From CAKUFA01 sp963646285 (lineage in GTDB: Bacteria; Bacillota; Clostridia; Christensenellales; Aristaeellaceae): DNA of 62,496 nt. Positions 26,976-36,088 of this stretch are shown here, in pieces. The translations under genes were made by a program, and so were the position numbers. Under the pieces are notes generated by a model that worked only from the letters and a program-made list of their open reading frames with translations, ran no database searches and was not told the origin of the DNA. The stretch lies in the NCBI GenBank assembly GCA_963646285.1, contig CAVIWF010000010.1, positions 1-62,496 on the forward strand, written 5' to 3'. Numbering within the stretch: the first letter of the stretch is position 1; every line of letters begins with the position of its first letter.

Positions 26976-28562
26976 TTATTTGCTCAGCAGTGTGTCCAGC
27001 AGGTCAAGGGCTGTCTGGTGCGCCTTTTCTGCCATGGTCTTGCCAAAGGCGGTCGTCTGGGCGGGATCAAGGGTTTCGAAACCTTCATTGATTTCCGCCT
27101 GCAGGGCTGCCAAGGCTGCCGCCGTTTCCTGCTTTGCCTCCTCGGATACAGGGGTGCCTGTCAGCTCCTCCGCATAAAGGATGTAGCCCCCCAGGCCTTC
27201 AAAGGCAAAGTAATAGGAATCCCGCCAGTTTTCCGGATAGGCCACATAGTAGGTGTCCCCTGTCCGACGATTGGTGGCGTAGGTATAGAAGCCTTCCGGC
27301 GCACCGTCCGCTGTCAGGGTCTTGGTTACCGTGGAGGTGGACACTTGATAGCCTGCATACACATCCTCCAGCAAAAGGGGATAATAGGGCACAAACACGT
27401 TATAGGCCATGTTGCCTACGCCTACCCAGCCAACGGTGCCGGTTTCGACAGGATTGTCCGCAAAGAGCTGGAAGATTTCGATTTCCTGGTTGCTGGGCTT
27501 GCCTACGCTGGACAGCTTATAGAAGCCAAACACATCGTCCTTGGTCAGCTTTCTGTCAGCCGCAATGTTGGTATACATGGGCACAATATCGTTGCCCTTC
27601 ACGTTGCTGATGGTGAACAGGGTATTGTCCTTGTACAGTTCTTCCGCCGTCAGCGTCACCTGAGCATTCAGGTAGGTAAGACCGTCCGTCATCCGAGGAG
27701 CGCCTACCCGAGGAGATTCCTCCGTACCAAGATTGGCATAGGATGCACGGTAATCAATGCGGTTTTCCTCCGCATCGCCTACGAATGTGCCTGCTTCCTG
27801 GGCTACTTCGATCAGCCGGGAAGACGCAATCACGTTTTCCGTGTCGTCCAAGTCAATCAAGCCGATGACCGACAGGTTGGGTTCCAGGAACATCATGTCA
27901 TTGTTCAGCTTAATGGCAATAAACTGGGTGCCGGAACAGTTTTCCACATACCATACTTCCTGCTGGTCGCAAATGAACAGGCCGGAATCAAAGTAAGCGC
28001 CGTAATCCGTATAAATCTCTGCCAGCAGCTCCACACCCTCCCGGGCAGAAGCAGACTCAGCCAGCAGAATGGTGGGTATGTCCGTCTCCTCAATGCCAAC
28101 CTTGCCGTCTACCTTGGTCTGCACATTGGGATCCACAGCCTTGACCTGTTCGTTGCCGGAAATGGTCTCCGTGGCGGAAACGGAAACCCCCATTTCATTG
28201 GTGCCAAACTCCGTATAAGAGAAGTGGGTAGGGTTTTCTTCTCCGCACTCCGGGCAGGCACCATTGTAAATATCATTGGTGAAATAAGTAAAACGGTAGC
28301 TGTCACGGCGGAAGGTCCACTCAAATTCCCCATATTCCGGGCAGCCCCGCCATTGATCCCCTGCCTTGAATGCCCCTGCCTCAGAAATGAACCACAGCTT
28401 GTTCATATCCGATCCGTAATCTTCTGTGCGGGCAACAAAGGGCGTGCCCTCCTCCGTAAGATTGCCGCCTACATACAGCGTTGTGCAGGCGGATGCCGTT
28501 GCAGCCGAGCCCATCATCATGCAGGCCAGTGCAGCAGCTGCCAGCTTTTTGATTCCTTTCAT
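26976..28562 (-). CDS. Secreted C69-family dipeptidase
   Basis: The protein has 528 residues. A signal peptide (GIKKLAAAALACMMMGSAATASA) ends right before CTTLYVGGN. In peptidase family C69 (Ntn hydrolases) the nucleophile is an N-terminal cysteine exposed by processing, and here signal peptidase cleavage would expose it directly. VARTEDYG and FGTNEMGVSVSATETI are further family landmarks. The protein would act outside the membrane on peptides. The ATG at 28562 is chosen (GGGAGG upstream); the extension to 28607 is rejected. The gene is divergent from the split-barrel gene and shares a 233-nt A+T-rich intergenic region with it. Confidence 0.85.
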   Translation of the reverse strand: MKGIKKLAAAALACMMMGSAATASACTTLYVGGNLTEEGTPFVARTEDYGSDMNKLWFISEAGAFKAGDQWRGCPEYGEFEWTFRRDSYRFTYFTNDIYNGACPECGEENPTHFSYTEFGTNEMGVSVSATETISGNEQVKAVDPNVQTKVDGKVGIEETDIPTILLAESASAREGVELLAEIYTDYGAYFDSGLFICDQQEVWYVENCSGTQFIAIKLNNDMMFLEPNLSVIGLIDLDDTENVIASSRLIEVAQEAGTFVGDAEENRIDYRASYANLGTEESPRVGAPRMTDGLTYLNAQVTLTAEELYKDNTLFTISNVKGNDIVPMYTNIAADRKLTKDDVFGFYKLSSVGKPSNQEIEIFQLFADNPVETGTVGWVGVGNMAYNVFVPYYPLLLEDVYAGYQVSTSTVTKTLTADGAPEGFYTYATNRRTGDTYYVAYPENWRDSYYFAFEGLGGYILYAEELTGTPVSEEAKQETAAALAALQAEINEGFETLDPAQTTAFGKTMAEKAHQTALDLLDTLLSK

Positions 28563-28717
28563 CAAACCATGCCTCCCATTCCCGATTGAAAGTATTTCTG
28601 CTAACAATTCGCTTGCTTCTGCACGTCATTGCTTTAGCATAGTAAATTGTTGAACTTATCATAATCACTTTTACCTTCATTGTCAACACTTTTTTTCATA
28701 ACTTTGCGTTCAAGTGC

Positions 28718-28746
28718 TTGTCATAAAGATAACAATTTGATATAAT
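28718..28746 (+). promoter_or_regulatory. Near-consensus promoter for the secreted split-barrel gene
   Basis: TTGTCA (28718-28723), a 17-nt spacer and a perfect TATAAT (28741-28746), with the start codon about 50 nt downstream. Confidence 0.8.
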
Positions 28747-28795
28747 GATGATTATAGAAGTTTTTTCTTCTCAATATGGAAAGGGTGGTACAATC

Positions 28796-29290
28796 ATGAA
28801 AAAGCGTTTGGTTTCTCTGCTGCTGGTTCTTGCCCTGTTGATCCCCATGGCTGCCTTTGCTGAAGAGGATGCTGTTTCCTCTGCCTCCGTGGCCAATTTC
28901 TATGGCGACTATGCCCTCACCGGCGACGACCTGATGAATGCGGTAAACTCCTTCTCCGGCTTCTATCTGGTCAGCACCGTAAACCCTGACGGCACTGCTA
29001 ACTCTGCCTACTTCATCTTCGCCATCACCAAGTACGAGGACAAGTACTATCTGCGTCTGGGTCTGGCCGAGAACCAGTCCAAGATCAACCTGGAAGCAAA
29101 CGGCTGCGGCGTGGCTGTGTATGCTGCTACCCCCTCCAATGAGGAAGGTGCAAAGCCCTATGCTGTGTCCGGTGCTCGCATGACCTTCTCCAAGGTAACG
29201 GATACCGCCGTGGAAGAAGCACTGGTGAAGGAATCCGGCAGCGATACCGCCATGTTCTTCGAAATCACCAACGTTGCTCCTCTGGGCTAA
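28796..29290 (+). CDS. Secreted FMN-binding split-barrel-like (PPOX family) protein
   Basis: The protein has 164 residues. A signal peptide (LVSLLLVLALLIPMAAFA) precedes a domain resembling the pyridoxamine 5'-phosphate oxidase-type split barrel: FYLVSTVNPDGTANSAYF, YYLRLGLAENQSKINLEANG and a C-terminal FFEITNVAPLG. Those three strands are where cytosolic members bind FMN and flavin-type cofactors. An exported member is unusual. The start at 28796 follows AAGGGTGG. A strong promoter (28718-28746) and terminator (29312-29351) suggest an abundant monocistronic product. The fold assignment is from motif resemblance only. Confidence 0.6.
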   Translation: MKKRLVSLLLVLALLIPMAAFAEEDAVSSASVANFYGDYALTGDDLMNAVNSFSGFYLVSTVNPDGTANSAYFIFAITKYEDKYYLRLGLAENQSKINLEANGCGVAVYAATPSNEEGAKPYAVSGARMTFSKVTDTAVEEALVKESGSDTAMFFEITNVAPLG

Positions 29291-29311
29291 TCAATTTACC
29301 GAATGTAAATC

Positions 29312-29351
29312 AAAAGGGGATGTCCTCCCGCAACAGCGAGGGCATCCCCTT
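29312..29351. terminator. Bidirectional terminator
   Basis: AAAGGGGATGTCCTC pairs with GAGGGCATCCCCTTT (one mismatch), between the convergent split-barrel and histidine kinase genes. Confidence 0.82.
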
Positions 29352-29354
29352 TCG

Positions 29355-30581
29355 CTATTTGGGCAGCTCCACACTCACCCGGAAATCATGGTCATCCGGA
29401 TAAGTGATGGTCAGCTGTCCGCCATGCATCTGCACAATGCGTTCCACAGCAGACAGGCCAATGCCTGCACCGCCGGCACTTTGGGTGCGTGCCGTGCTGC
29501 CTCTGGCAAAGCGTGCTGTCAGCGTTTGGGGTGACTGGGCAGGCAAATGTTCCACCGTGTTATCCATGCGAAGGAAGATTCTTCTCCCCTTCGCTTCTGC
29601 GCTGAGGGAAAGGGTACCGCCTTCATTGACATACTGAACCCCATTATCCATCAGCAGTGCCAGCATTTGTTCCAAAGGGTTTTCCCATCCCCGAAGGGTC
29701 AATCCATCCTGTACCATCAGGGAGGGAAGCAAGTTTCTTTGGGTCATGGCAGGGGCATAGTTTTCCCATTGGCGGCGAATCAGTGCAGACAGATCCACCT
29801 CTGCCTTGCTTCTGCCAGTTTCACATTCTTCCAGCCGAGCCATCATCAGCAGTTGGCCAATGAGCTTTTCCAACCGATCCACCTGACAGCGAATATTGCT
29901 GCTCCACTTGCTTTTGCTTTCCAGCAGCTCCATGGTATCCAAATTGGCACGAATAATGGCCACAGGGGTTTTCAACTCATGGCTGGCATCAGTCATGAAC
30001 CGCTTCTGTGCCTCCCCATTACGGACAAAGGCATCTGCCACCTTGGAGGACACCGGCAGCAGGATCAGGAACAGCAGCACCATCAGCGCCGCTACCACCA
30101 TGGCTGCACTGCGCATCATGTGGTACAATCCCTGAAGCTGAATGGAAATATCCAGCAGAATCATGTGCACTGTGCCATCGTCGTTGCGCACCATGGCATA
30201 TTTATAGGAACCAACCTTGCCGCTGTCCTTGCTGCTTTTGACCGCCTGCTGCACATATTGCTGAACGCTGACCACCGCATCCTCTGCAATGCCCCGCTGC
30301 TCAATGGTCAGCACATTCCCGTCATCATCCATGGTAATATCATAGAAGCCAGACGGAACGCTGCGGTCATTGGGGGTATAGCCGAACATGGGGGGCGGCG
30401 CCGGTTGGGAAAAGCTTTGCCGCTCCTCCCCTGTGGAAAGCATGGCTTGAAGAAAGTCGGTTGACTCCTGTTCAATCTGCCGATAGCTGAAATAGAAAAT
30501 GCCTGCCACTGCAAAGGCCATCACAATCAGGAAAGCCAGCATGGCACCGCAAATAATACGGCTGCGATAATATTGCTTCAT
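29355..30581 (-). CDS. Two-component sensor histidine kinase
   Basis: The protein has 408 residues. One membrane helix at about 10-32 and a second at about 160-185 bracket an extracytoplasmic sensor domain of some 125 residues with a proline-rich patch (PAPPPMFG). The dimerisation/H-box is FMTDASHELKTPVAIIRANLD, the N-box LLMDNGVQYV, and the G-box GGAGIGLSAVERIVQMHGG. It phosphorylates the adjacent regulator. The ORF can be extended to 30839 through the regulator gene, but the ATG at 30581 overlaps the regulator stop by 4 nt and gives a proper N-terminus. The signal is unknown; the neighbouring Gld-like ABC operon is the likeliest target. Confidence 0.9.
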   Translation of the reverse strand: MKQYYRSRIICGAMLAFLIVMAFAVAGIFYFSYRQIEQESTDFLQAMLSTGEERQSFSQPAPPPMFGYTPNDRSVPSGFYDITMDDDGNVLTIEQRGIAEDAVVSVQQYVQQAVKSSKDSGKVGSYKYAMVRNDDGTVHMILLDISIQLQGLYHMMRSAAMVVAALMVLLFLILLPVSSKVADAFVRNGEAQKRFMTDASHELKTPVAIIRANLDTMELLESKSKWSSNIRCQVDRLEKLIGQLLMMARLEECETGRSKAEVDLSALIRRQWENYAPAMTQRNLLPSLMVQDGLTLRGWENPLEQMLALLMDNGVQYVNEGGTLSLSAEAKGRRIFLRMDNTVEHLPAQSPQTLTARFARGSTARTQSAGGAGIGLSAVERIVQMHGGQLTITYPDDHDFRVSVELPK

Positions 30582-31252
30582 GATGTTTTCACCAGCGCAT
30601 AGCCAACGCCCCGGCGGGAATGGATGGTGGCCGTGGCTCCCAGCTCCTCCAGCTTTTTGCGCAGGTAGGAGATGTGCGACCACACCGTGCCCTGCCCCAC
30701 CTGGGCATCCATGCCCCAGATGCGATCCAGCAAGGTATCCGCTGAAAAGAACACACCGGGATTGCGCATTAGCAGTTCCATCAGCTGATATTCCCTGTGG
30801 CTCAGGGCACTGTCCCGGCTGCCGTTGGACAGGATGCACCGCCCTGACTCCAACGTGACCCCGGCGAAGGTCAGTGCATCGGCTCGATAGCTTCCTCCAC
30901 GGCGGAGCATGGCCCGCACCCGCACCAGAAGCTCCGGCAGGGCAAAGGGCTTGGGTAAATAATCGTCTGCTCCTGCCTCAAAGCCGGCCACTTTATCCTC
31001 CAATTCGCCCTTGGCGGTTAAAAGGAGCACCGGCGTGCGGCTGCCTGCTTCCCGCATCTTTTTGACCACGGTGATGCCATCCATTCCCGGCATCATGATA
31101 TCCAGAATGCAGCCGTCAAAGGCGGTCTCTTTCGCCCGTTCCAGTGCTTCACTGCCGTTGGATACCCACTCTACGGCATACTGATGATAGCGCAGAAATT
31201 CCACCACAGCCTCCGCCATGGCCGGTTCATCCTCTGCAAGCAAAAGCAGCAT
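30578..31252 (-). CDS. OmpR-family response regulator
   Basis: The protein has 224 residues. The receiver domain has acidic residues in LLAEDEPAM, the phospho-acceptor Asp in DGCILDIMMPGMDG, the Thr in VLLLTAKG and the Lys in LPKPFALPEL. The C-terminal winged helix (about 130-224) includes LSHREYQLMELLMRNPG and the recognition region VWSHISYLRKKLEE, which marks the OmpR/PhoB class. The start at 31252 is preferred (GAGAGGTGAGG upstream) over the ORF beginning at 31360. A direct repeat GTGAAC/GTGACC 11 bp apart lies upstream at 31291-31307 and may be an autoregulatory site. Confidence 0.92.
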   Translation of the reverse strand: MLLLLAEDEPAMAEAVVEFLRYHQYAVEWVSNGSEALERAKETAFDGCILDIMMPGMDGITVVKKMREAGSRTPVLLLTAKGELEDKVAGFEAGADDYLPKPFALPELLVRVRAMLRRGGSYRADALTFAGVTLESGRCILSNGSRDSALSHREYQLMELLMRNPGVFFSADTLLDRIWGMDAQVGQGTVWSHISYLRKKLEELGATATIHSRRGVGYALVKTS

Positions 31253-31318
31253 ATGCCTCACCTCTCCAAAGGGAAGCATAGCAGGAAAAAGTGACCAGAC
31301 CGTGAACAGAATAAGAAC

Positions 31319-31352
31319 AAGGAGTTCACCGAAGCAAATCAGTGAACTCCTT
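31319..31352 (-). terminator. Terminator of the Gld-like ABC operon
   Basis: An 11-bp stem, AAGGAGTTCAC with GTGAACTCCTT, lies just after the DUF4340 stop and before the regulator gene. Confidence 0.75.
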
Positions 31353-31369
31353 GCCCTCATTGTGTTTTG

Positions 31370-32707
31370 TTACAGCATGGACTTAATGGTACGCACCAAA
31401 GTATCAATGGTATCGGCGGAAATCAGGAGCGTCTTTTCGCCGTCTACCTGTGCCTGATAGCTATCGGCGCTGTATTCACGAATGACCACCGTGATGGTTC
31501 GTCCTGCATCGTCCTGGGCGGTGATGGTCAGCACCGTGTCGCCATCCGTTGCTTCACTCAGGCGATCTGTGGCGGTGAGTGCGGTGACCTTGCTCCACAG
31601 GGTTTCATCGGCTTCCGAATCATCCGTGGTTTCTTCCGTATCGGTAGCGGTGGTTTCCGTTTCTTCTGCTGCCTTGACGATGGTGTAGGTGCCTTTGCCC
31701 GTTTCCAGCGTAGCGGTTTTCAAAGCACTCCAAGGCAGAGGCACAAGGGCAGAAATCCACATATCGTCGCTGTTGGCGCTCAGCAGGCTGCTGACGTCAT
31801 CTGCCTCCACCGTGTAGACCATGGAGGAGCCGGGCAGGCGGGCGTAGCGATTGCCTGCCCCATCCTCGCCGCCGATCAGGAGGGTCATGGATGCGTCCTC
31901 ATCCCCCGTCAGGGTGATGATGGTTGCATTGGCTTCATCCAGCTGATAGCCGGTCAATTCATCCTCCGTAGCCACAGCGGTGACCAGTTCATCCCATGCA
32001 ATGGCCTTGGCAGCAGAAACCAGTGCTTCCACCTTGGAGGCCGTCAAGGGCGCATCGGTGGCAGCGTCATACCACAGCTGATCCGGGTTCACGGTGATGC
32101 TTTCCGACTTCTTCACCGCCGCAAAGGTCGTGCCAACGGTGATGGACGAAGCCTCGCTGATTGTCGGAATCTCCTCCATAGCCACCAGATCCTTTTGGGT
32201 CTTGTTAAAGGTGGTGGACAAGGATGTGGCAATGGTATAGATCACATTGTCCTGGGTGCTCAGCTTCAGGTAATAGCCATCTGCAAAGGGGGTTGCATCA
32301 CCCATGGTGTAGGTGGTGGTGCTTGCATCCTTCCACGTCGCCGTTACGGTGATGGTAGGGGCATCCAAGCCGTAATCTGCCAAGCTGGTCACGTCTTCCA
32401 GTTTACGGGTACCTTGCAGTGCCAGCAGCTTGTCTGCCAAGGTCTGCACAGCGGACTGATCCACCGGCCAAGCCGGGGTATCCGTGGTTTCCCATTCGCC
32501 TGCCTCATTCAGGGTAAAGGACAGGGTCGTATCCTCCGTGGTCCAGCTGATGCCGGTCAGGTCATCCGCCGTTTTTGCCGTCAGGTCAAAGGTGCCGGAT
32601 GTTTCCGAAACGGAGGTGGTTTTGTTGGACTGCTGCACAGCATAATAACCGCCCAGCATCACCGCCAGCACAATCAACAGTGCCAGCATTTTCTTTCCTC
32701 TATTCAC
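31370..32707 (-). CDS. DUF4340 domain-containing membrane-anchored protein
   Basis: The protein has 445 residues. It begins with an uncleaved signal anchor (MLALLIVLAVMLGGYYAV) and an extracytoplasmic region of DUF4340 type, with repeated short beta-rich units such as DVTSLADYGLDAPTITVTA and DELTGYQLDEANATIITLTG. DUF4340 proteins commonly sit beside GldG-type ABC components. The start is a GTG that overlaps the GldG-like stop by 4 nt (GTGA), with AGGAGGAAG 8 nt before it. The role is unknown; an accessory part of the ABC complex is the best guess. Confidence 0.85.
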   Translation of the reverse strand: MNRGKKMLALLIVLAVMLGGYYAVQQSNKTTSVSETSGTFDLTAKTADDLTGISWTTEDTTLSFTLNEAGEWETTDTPAWPVDQSAVQTLADKLLALQGTRKLEDVTSLADYGLDAPTITVTATWKDASTTTYTMGDATPFADGYYLKLSTQDNVIYTIATSLSTTFNKTQKDLVAMEEIPTISEASSITVGTTFAAVKKSESITVNPDQLWYDAATDAPLTASKVEALVSAAKAIAWDELVTAVATEDELTGYQLDEANATIITLTGDEDASMTLLIGGEDGAGNRYARLPGSSMVYTVEADDVSSLLSANSDDMWISALVPLPWSALKTATLETGKGTYTIVKAAEETETTATDTEETTDDSEADETLWSKVTALTATDRLSEATDGDTVLTITAQDDAGRTITVVIREYSADSYQAQVDGEKTLLISADTIDTLVRTIKSML

Positions 32708-34146
32708 CGATGCTTCCTCCTCACGTAGATGAAGATACCTACGGCAATGAGCAGCGCAGGCAGAATGCCGATCATCATCACACTCCAGAAATTATAGGAA
32801 GCGGAAGGAACGGTCAAGGTTGCCTCGTCCATGGACTTGGAACGGATGGAGATGCTTTCTTCCTGATCGCCCATCCAGTTCAGGGCATTCAGCAGCAGAT
32901 TGCTGTTGGCACCGCCTACCGTGTAGTCCACATTGCTGTTCAGCATATTAGCGGAGGAGAACCACACCAGCTTGCCCCCGTTTTCCGATGCAACACCTAC
33001 GTTGAAGGGACCGGATGTATCGCCGTCTTCCTTCGTTGTGGTGGTCATGGACTTGCCTGCCTGCTTTGCATAAGCGGAATCCGAGGTGGTCAACAGCCAG
33101 GTGATGCTGGCATCCGTGCCCTCCACCTCCACGAGGGGCTGGGCAATGGGCATCAGGATGTAATAACCGCCATCTGCCAGGGCATCCGTAATATCGTGGG
33201 AGGCAATGTTGGGCAGAATGTAGTGGGGGTACCGGTTCAGGCAGCGGGTGTTGTCCCCTTCAATGATAATGCCGGAATCCACCGTAACGCCCATGGCAGC
33301 CGTTACCTTCAGCAGGTTGGTCATCTTGCCGGACTCAATATAGTCCGTCATCAGCACCACATTGCCGCCATTTTGCAGGTAAGTAATCAGGACTTCTGTT
33401 TCATCGTCCCCCAGGTCTGCGGTGGGAGCATTGATCAGCACGGCACTGGCATCCTCCGGCACGCTGTCCAAGCTGAGCAGAGACAGGCTTTCATAGGTCA
33501 TGTTGTCCTGCTCAATCATTTCCGTCACATCGTCGGACAGTTCGCTTTCCCCGTGACCTGTCAGCACGTACACCTTGGGCAGGTTGTCGCTGGTCACATA
33601 GTGGATGGCGTTGGTCAGCACATTTTCGCCGTTAAAGCTGGTGCTGGTGTTGTAGCTGTAAGAGGAATAATCCATGGAATAGCTGGTGACGTAAATATCC
33701 TCATACCCTACCAGACGATAGCGTCCGTTGCTATCCACAATCACGCTGTTCTGGTACAGGCGGGAGGTTTCCAGATCATATCCATCCAGGAAGGTGGGCT
33801 GCAGGTTCGGATCCACCGTTTCCACCTTGATATGGTCGGACAGGGCTGCATACCGATCCAGCAGGCGGGTAATGGTGCTATCCTCATTGCCCGTCACCGC
33901 CAGCAGGTACAGGGTTACATCCTGATTCAGGGAAGAAACGATCCGCTTGGTCTGCTCCGACAGGGAATACAGGGCATTGGTCGTCAGGTCAATTTCCGTT
34001 GCAGTGCTGGGCAGACTGCTGACCAGCATGTTGGCCACGATGGCGATCACAATCACCACCACTGCCGCTAAGGTGGACCAGCTGCCGGCCACAAAGCGCT
34101 TGCCGAAGAGCTTCTTCAGCCCCGGCTTTTTCTGTGCATTGCTCAT
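32704..34146 (-). CDS. GldG-like ABC transporter auxiliary protein
   Basis: The protein has 480 residues. It has an N-terminal membrane helix (STLAAVVVIVIAIVANMLVSSL), a large extracytoplasmic region with IDLTTNALYSLSEQT (a hallmark of GldG/ABC_transp_aux proteins) and VYVLTGHGESEL, and a C-terminal membrane helix (FWSVMMIGILPALLIAVGIFIYVRRK). This matches GldG, the substrate-binding-like part of Gld-type ABC systems. Outside gliding Bacteroidota the substrate is unknown. The ATG at 34146 follows GGAGGTGG and overlaps the permease stop by 4 nt; an upstream in-frame GTG is less well placed. Confidence 0.85.
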   Translation of the reverse strand: MSNAQKKPGLKKLFGKRFVAGSWSTLAAVVVIVIAIVANMLVSSLPSTATEIDLTTNALYSLSEQTKRIVSSLNQDVTLYLLAVTGNEDSTITRLLDRYAALSDHIKVETVDPNLQPTFLDGYDLETSRLYQNSVIVDSNGRYRLVGYEDIYVTSYSMDYSSYSYNTSTSFNGENVLTNAIHYVTSDNLPKVYVLTGHGESELSDDVTEMIEQDNMTYESLSLLSLDSVPEDASAVLINAPTADLGDDETEVLITYLQNGGNVVLMTDYIESGKMTNLLKVTAAMGVTVDSGIIIEGDNTRCLNRYPHYILPNIASHDITDALADGGYYILMPIAQPLVEVEGTDASITWLLTTSDSAYAKQAGKSMTTTTKEDGDTSGPFNVGVASENGGKLVWFSSANMLNSNVDYTVGGANSNLLLNALNWMGDQEESISIRSKSMDEATLTVPSASYNFWSVMMIGILPALLIAVGIFIYVRRKHR

Positions 34147-35009
34147 TCGTTCCACCTCCGCTTCTCCATGGACTGCACCGTCAGGAACAGGAACACGCAG
34201 ATAATGGAGATGTAGTATACCACGGCCGTCAGGTCAAACACGCCGTCCACAAAGGTATCAAAGCGTTCGAATACGCTGATGGATTCCATCATGTCCGAGA
34301 AAAGGCCGGCGAAGGCCGAGGAGTCTGCGCTGTACCACAGGTACAGTCCCCCCATGCCCAGCACGCCTACGCCCACGGACACAATAGGATTCTTCGCCAT
34401 GAGCTGAAGCACAAGAGCAAAGAGCACCACCAGCACCATCAGGGCAATCAGGGATGCAGAGGCATCCGTGGATACATAACTGGCCAAGGCATTCATGAAG
34501 TACAGCAGCAGCATGACCACCAAGGTGATCACGGCGGAGGCTACCTGGCTTTCCGTTACGGAAGAAATAAACAGACCGATGGAAAGCAGGCAGGCGCCCA
34601 GCAGGAAGAAGGCGAACAGGGCCGCATAAGCCGGCGCATACTCCACGGTGCCGTACTGGGACAGAATCAAGGGATACAGAGCAATAACCAGAATCGGCAT
34701 CAGCAGCACGGTCAGCATGCCCAGATACTTGCCCAGCACCACATCCGACAGGCGAATGGGCAGGGCATACAGCAGCTGATCCGTTTTCTGCCGCTTTTCT
34801 TCTGCCAGTGCCCGCATGGAAATAATGGGCACGGCAATCAGGTAAATAAAGGAACACCCGGACAGCACATAAGCAAACTTGGCCGTGTAGCCGCTCAGGT
34901 TATAGGCCATGCAGTAAATACCGGCAAAGATCAGCAGGAAGGCGCCCAGCAGCCAGCCGGTTACGCTTTTGTAATAGGCGCTGATCTCCCGTTTCCATAC
35001 GGCGATCAT
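34143..35009 (-). CDS. ABC-2-type transporter permease (GldF-like)
   Basis: The protein has 288 residues with about six to seven hydrophobic segments (for example LLGAFLLIFAGIYCMAY and VITLVVMLLLYFMNAL). The N-terminal MIAVWKREISAYYKSVTGW is typical of ABC-2/GldF permeases. It forms the membrane part of the transporter with the ATPase upstream. It overlaps the ATPase stop by 4 nt and the GldG-like start by 4 nt, so the whole operon is translationally coupled. Confidence 0.88.
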   Translation of the reverse strand: MIAVWKREISAYYKSVTGWLLGAFLLIFAGIYCMAYNLSGYTAKFAYVLSGCSFIYLIAVPIISMRALAEEKRQKTDQLLYALPIRLSDVVLGKYLGMLTVLLMPILVIALYPLILSQYGTVEYAPAYAALFAFFLLGACLLSIGLFISSVTESQVASAVITLVVMLLLYFMNALASYVSTDASASLIALMVLVVLFALVLQLMAKNPIVSVGVGVLGMGGLYLWYSADSSAFAGLFSDMMESISVFERFDTFVDGVFDLTAVVYYISIICVFLFLTVQSMEKRRWNE

Positions 35010-36010
35010 TGTACTTCCTCCTCTCCCGTTTCTTCGTTGGCTTCAGGGGCTTGCGGTGCAGCTTCGCTTTGAGCGGCGGCATCGTTCTGGGTCAGCTCCA
35101 GGAACACATCCTCCAGATCCGCATGGACAGTAGCCATTTCCAGCAGGGCAATCTTTTCCTTGGCAAAGGCCTTGAAGACCTGTGCCCGGATGTCCTTTTC
35201 CGCTTCTGCCTTAACCAGCAGCACGGTGTTCTCCTTCTCTTCCGGCTTTACCTCCACAGTGGCAATGCCTTCCACATGGTCGAGCACCTTGCGCATGGTC
35301 TGCTCATCCGCCTCTGCTTCCAGGCGAAGGGTTTGGGTACCGGCAAAGCGCCGGGTCAGGTTTTCCGTGGTGTCGCTGGCCACCAGCTTGCCCCCGGAAA
35401 TGATCATGATGGAGTCACACACCGCCTGTACTTCGCTCAGAATGTGGCTGGAAAGCACAATGGTATGCTCCTTGCCCAATTCCCGAATCAGGTCACGGAT
35501 TTCGATGATCTGCGCCGGGTCAAGTCCTACGGTAGGCTCATCCAGAATGATGACCTCCGGCTTACCCAGCAGTGCCTGGGCAATGCCCACCCGCTGGCGG
35601 TAGCCCTTGGACAGGTTGCGAATCAGCCGGTGGCTTACCTGAGTAATGCCGGTTTTCTCCATGATGGCGGCAATCTGCTCCCCCTGCTCCTTTCTGCCTA
35701 CGCCCTTGGCTTCTGCCACAAAACGAAGGTACTCTTCCGGGGTCATGTCCGTGTACAGCGGGGGCAGTTCCGGCAGGTAGCCAATCCGCTTCTTGGCCTC
35801 CATGGGTTCTTCGCTTACGGAATGACCGTCTACCAGCACCTCTCCTTCCGTTGCGCCCAGGCAGCCGGTGATGATATTCATGGTGGTGGACTTACCTGCG
35901 CCGTTGGGCCCAAGAAAGCCGTAAATGACCCCTTTGTCAATTTCAAAGGACAGGTCAGATACGGCAGTATGTCCGCCATACCGCTTTGTCAGGTGTTTGA
36001 CCTCGATCAA
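35006..36010 (-). CDS. ABC transporter ATP-binding protein (GldA-like)
   Basis: The protein has 334 residues. Walker A is GPNGAGKST, the signature LSKGYRQRVGIAQAL, Walker B VIILDEPTVGLDP, and the switch His in VLSSHILSEV. The DUF4162-like C-terminal region ends in an acidic, Ala/Glu-rich tail. The start is taken as TTG at 36010, giving MIEVKHLTKRYGG, because AAAGGAGGAAG lies immediately before it; the frame can open at another TTG at 36034, which overlaps that ribosome site. It is the first gene of the four-gene operon. Confidence 0.9.
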   Translation of the reverse strand: MIEVKHLTKRYGGHTAVSDLSFEIDKGVIYGFLGPNGAGKSTTMNIITGCLGATEGEVLVDGHSVSEEPMEAKKRIGYLPELPPLYTDMTPEEYLRFVAEAKGVGRKEQGEQIAAIMEKTGITQVSHRLIRNLSKGYRQRVGIAQALLGKPEVIILDEPTVGLDPAQIIEIRDLIRELGKEHTIVLSSHILSEVQAVCDSIMIISGGKLVASDTTENLTRRFAGTQTLRLEAEADEQTMRKVLDHVEGIATVEVKPEEKENTVLLVKAEAEKDIRAQVFKAFAKEKIALLEMATVHADLEDVFLELTQNDAAAQSEAAPQAPEANEETGEEEVQ

Positions 36011-36088
36011 TGCTTCTTCCTCCTTTGTTATCAAACGTCAGCAAGCGTTCCGCTCAAGCAGACCGCCTGACGCCTCACGCTGGAGGAG

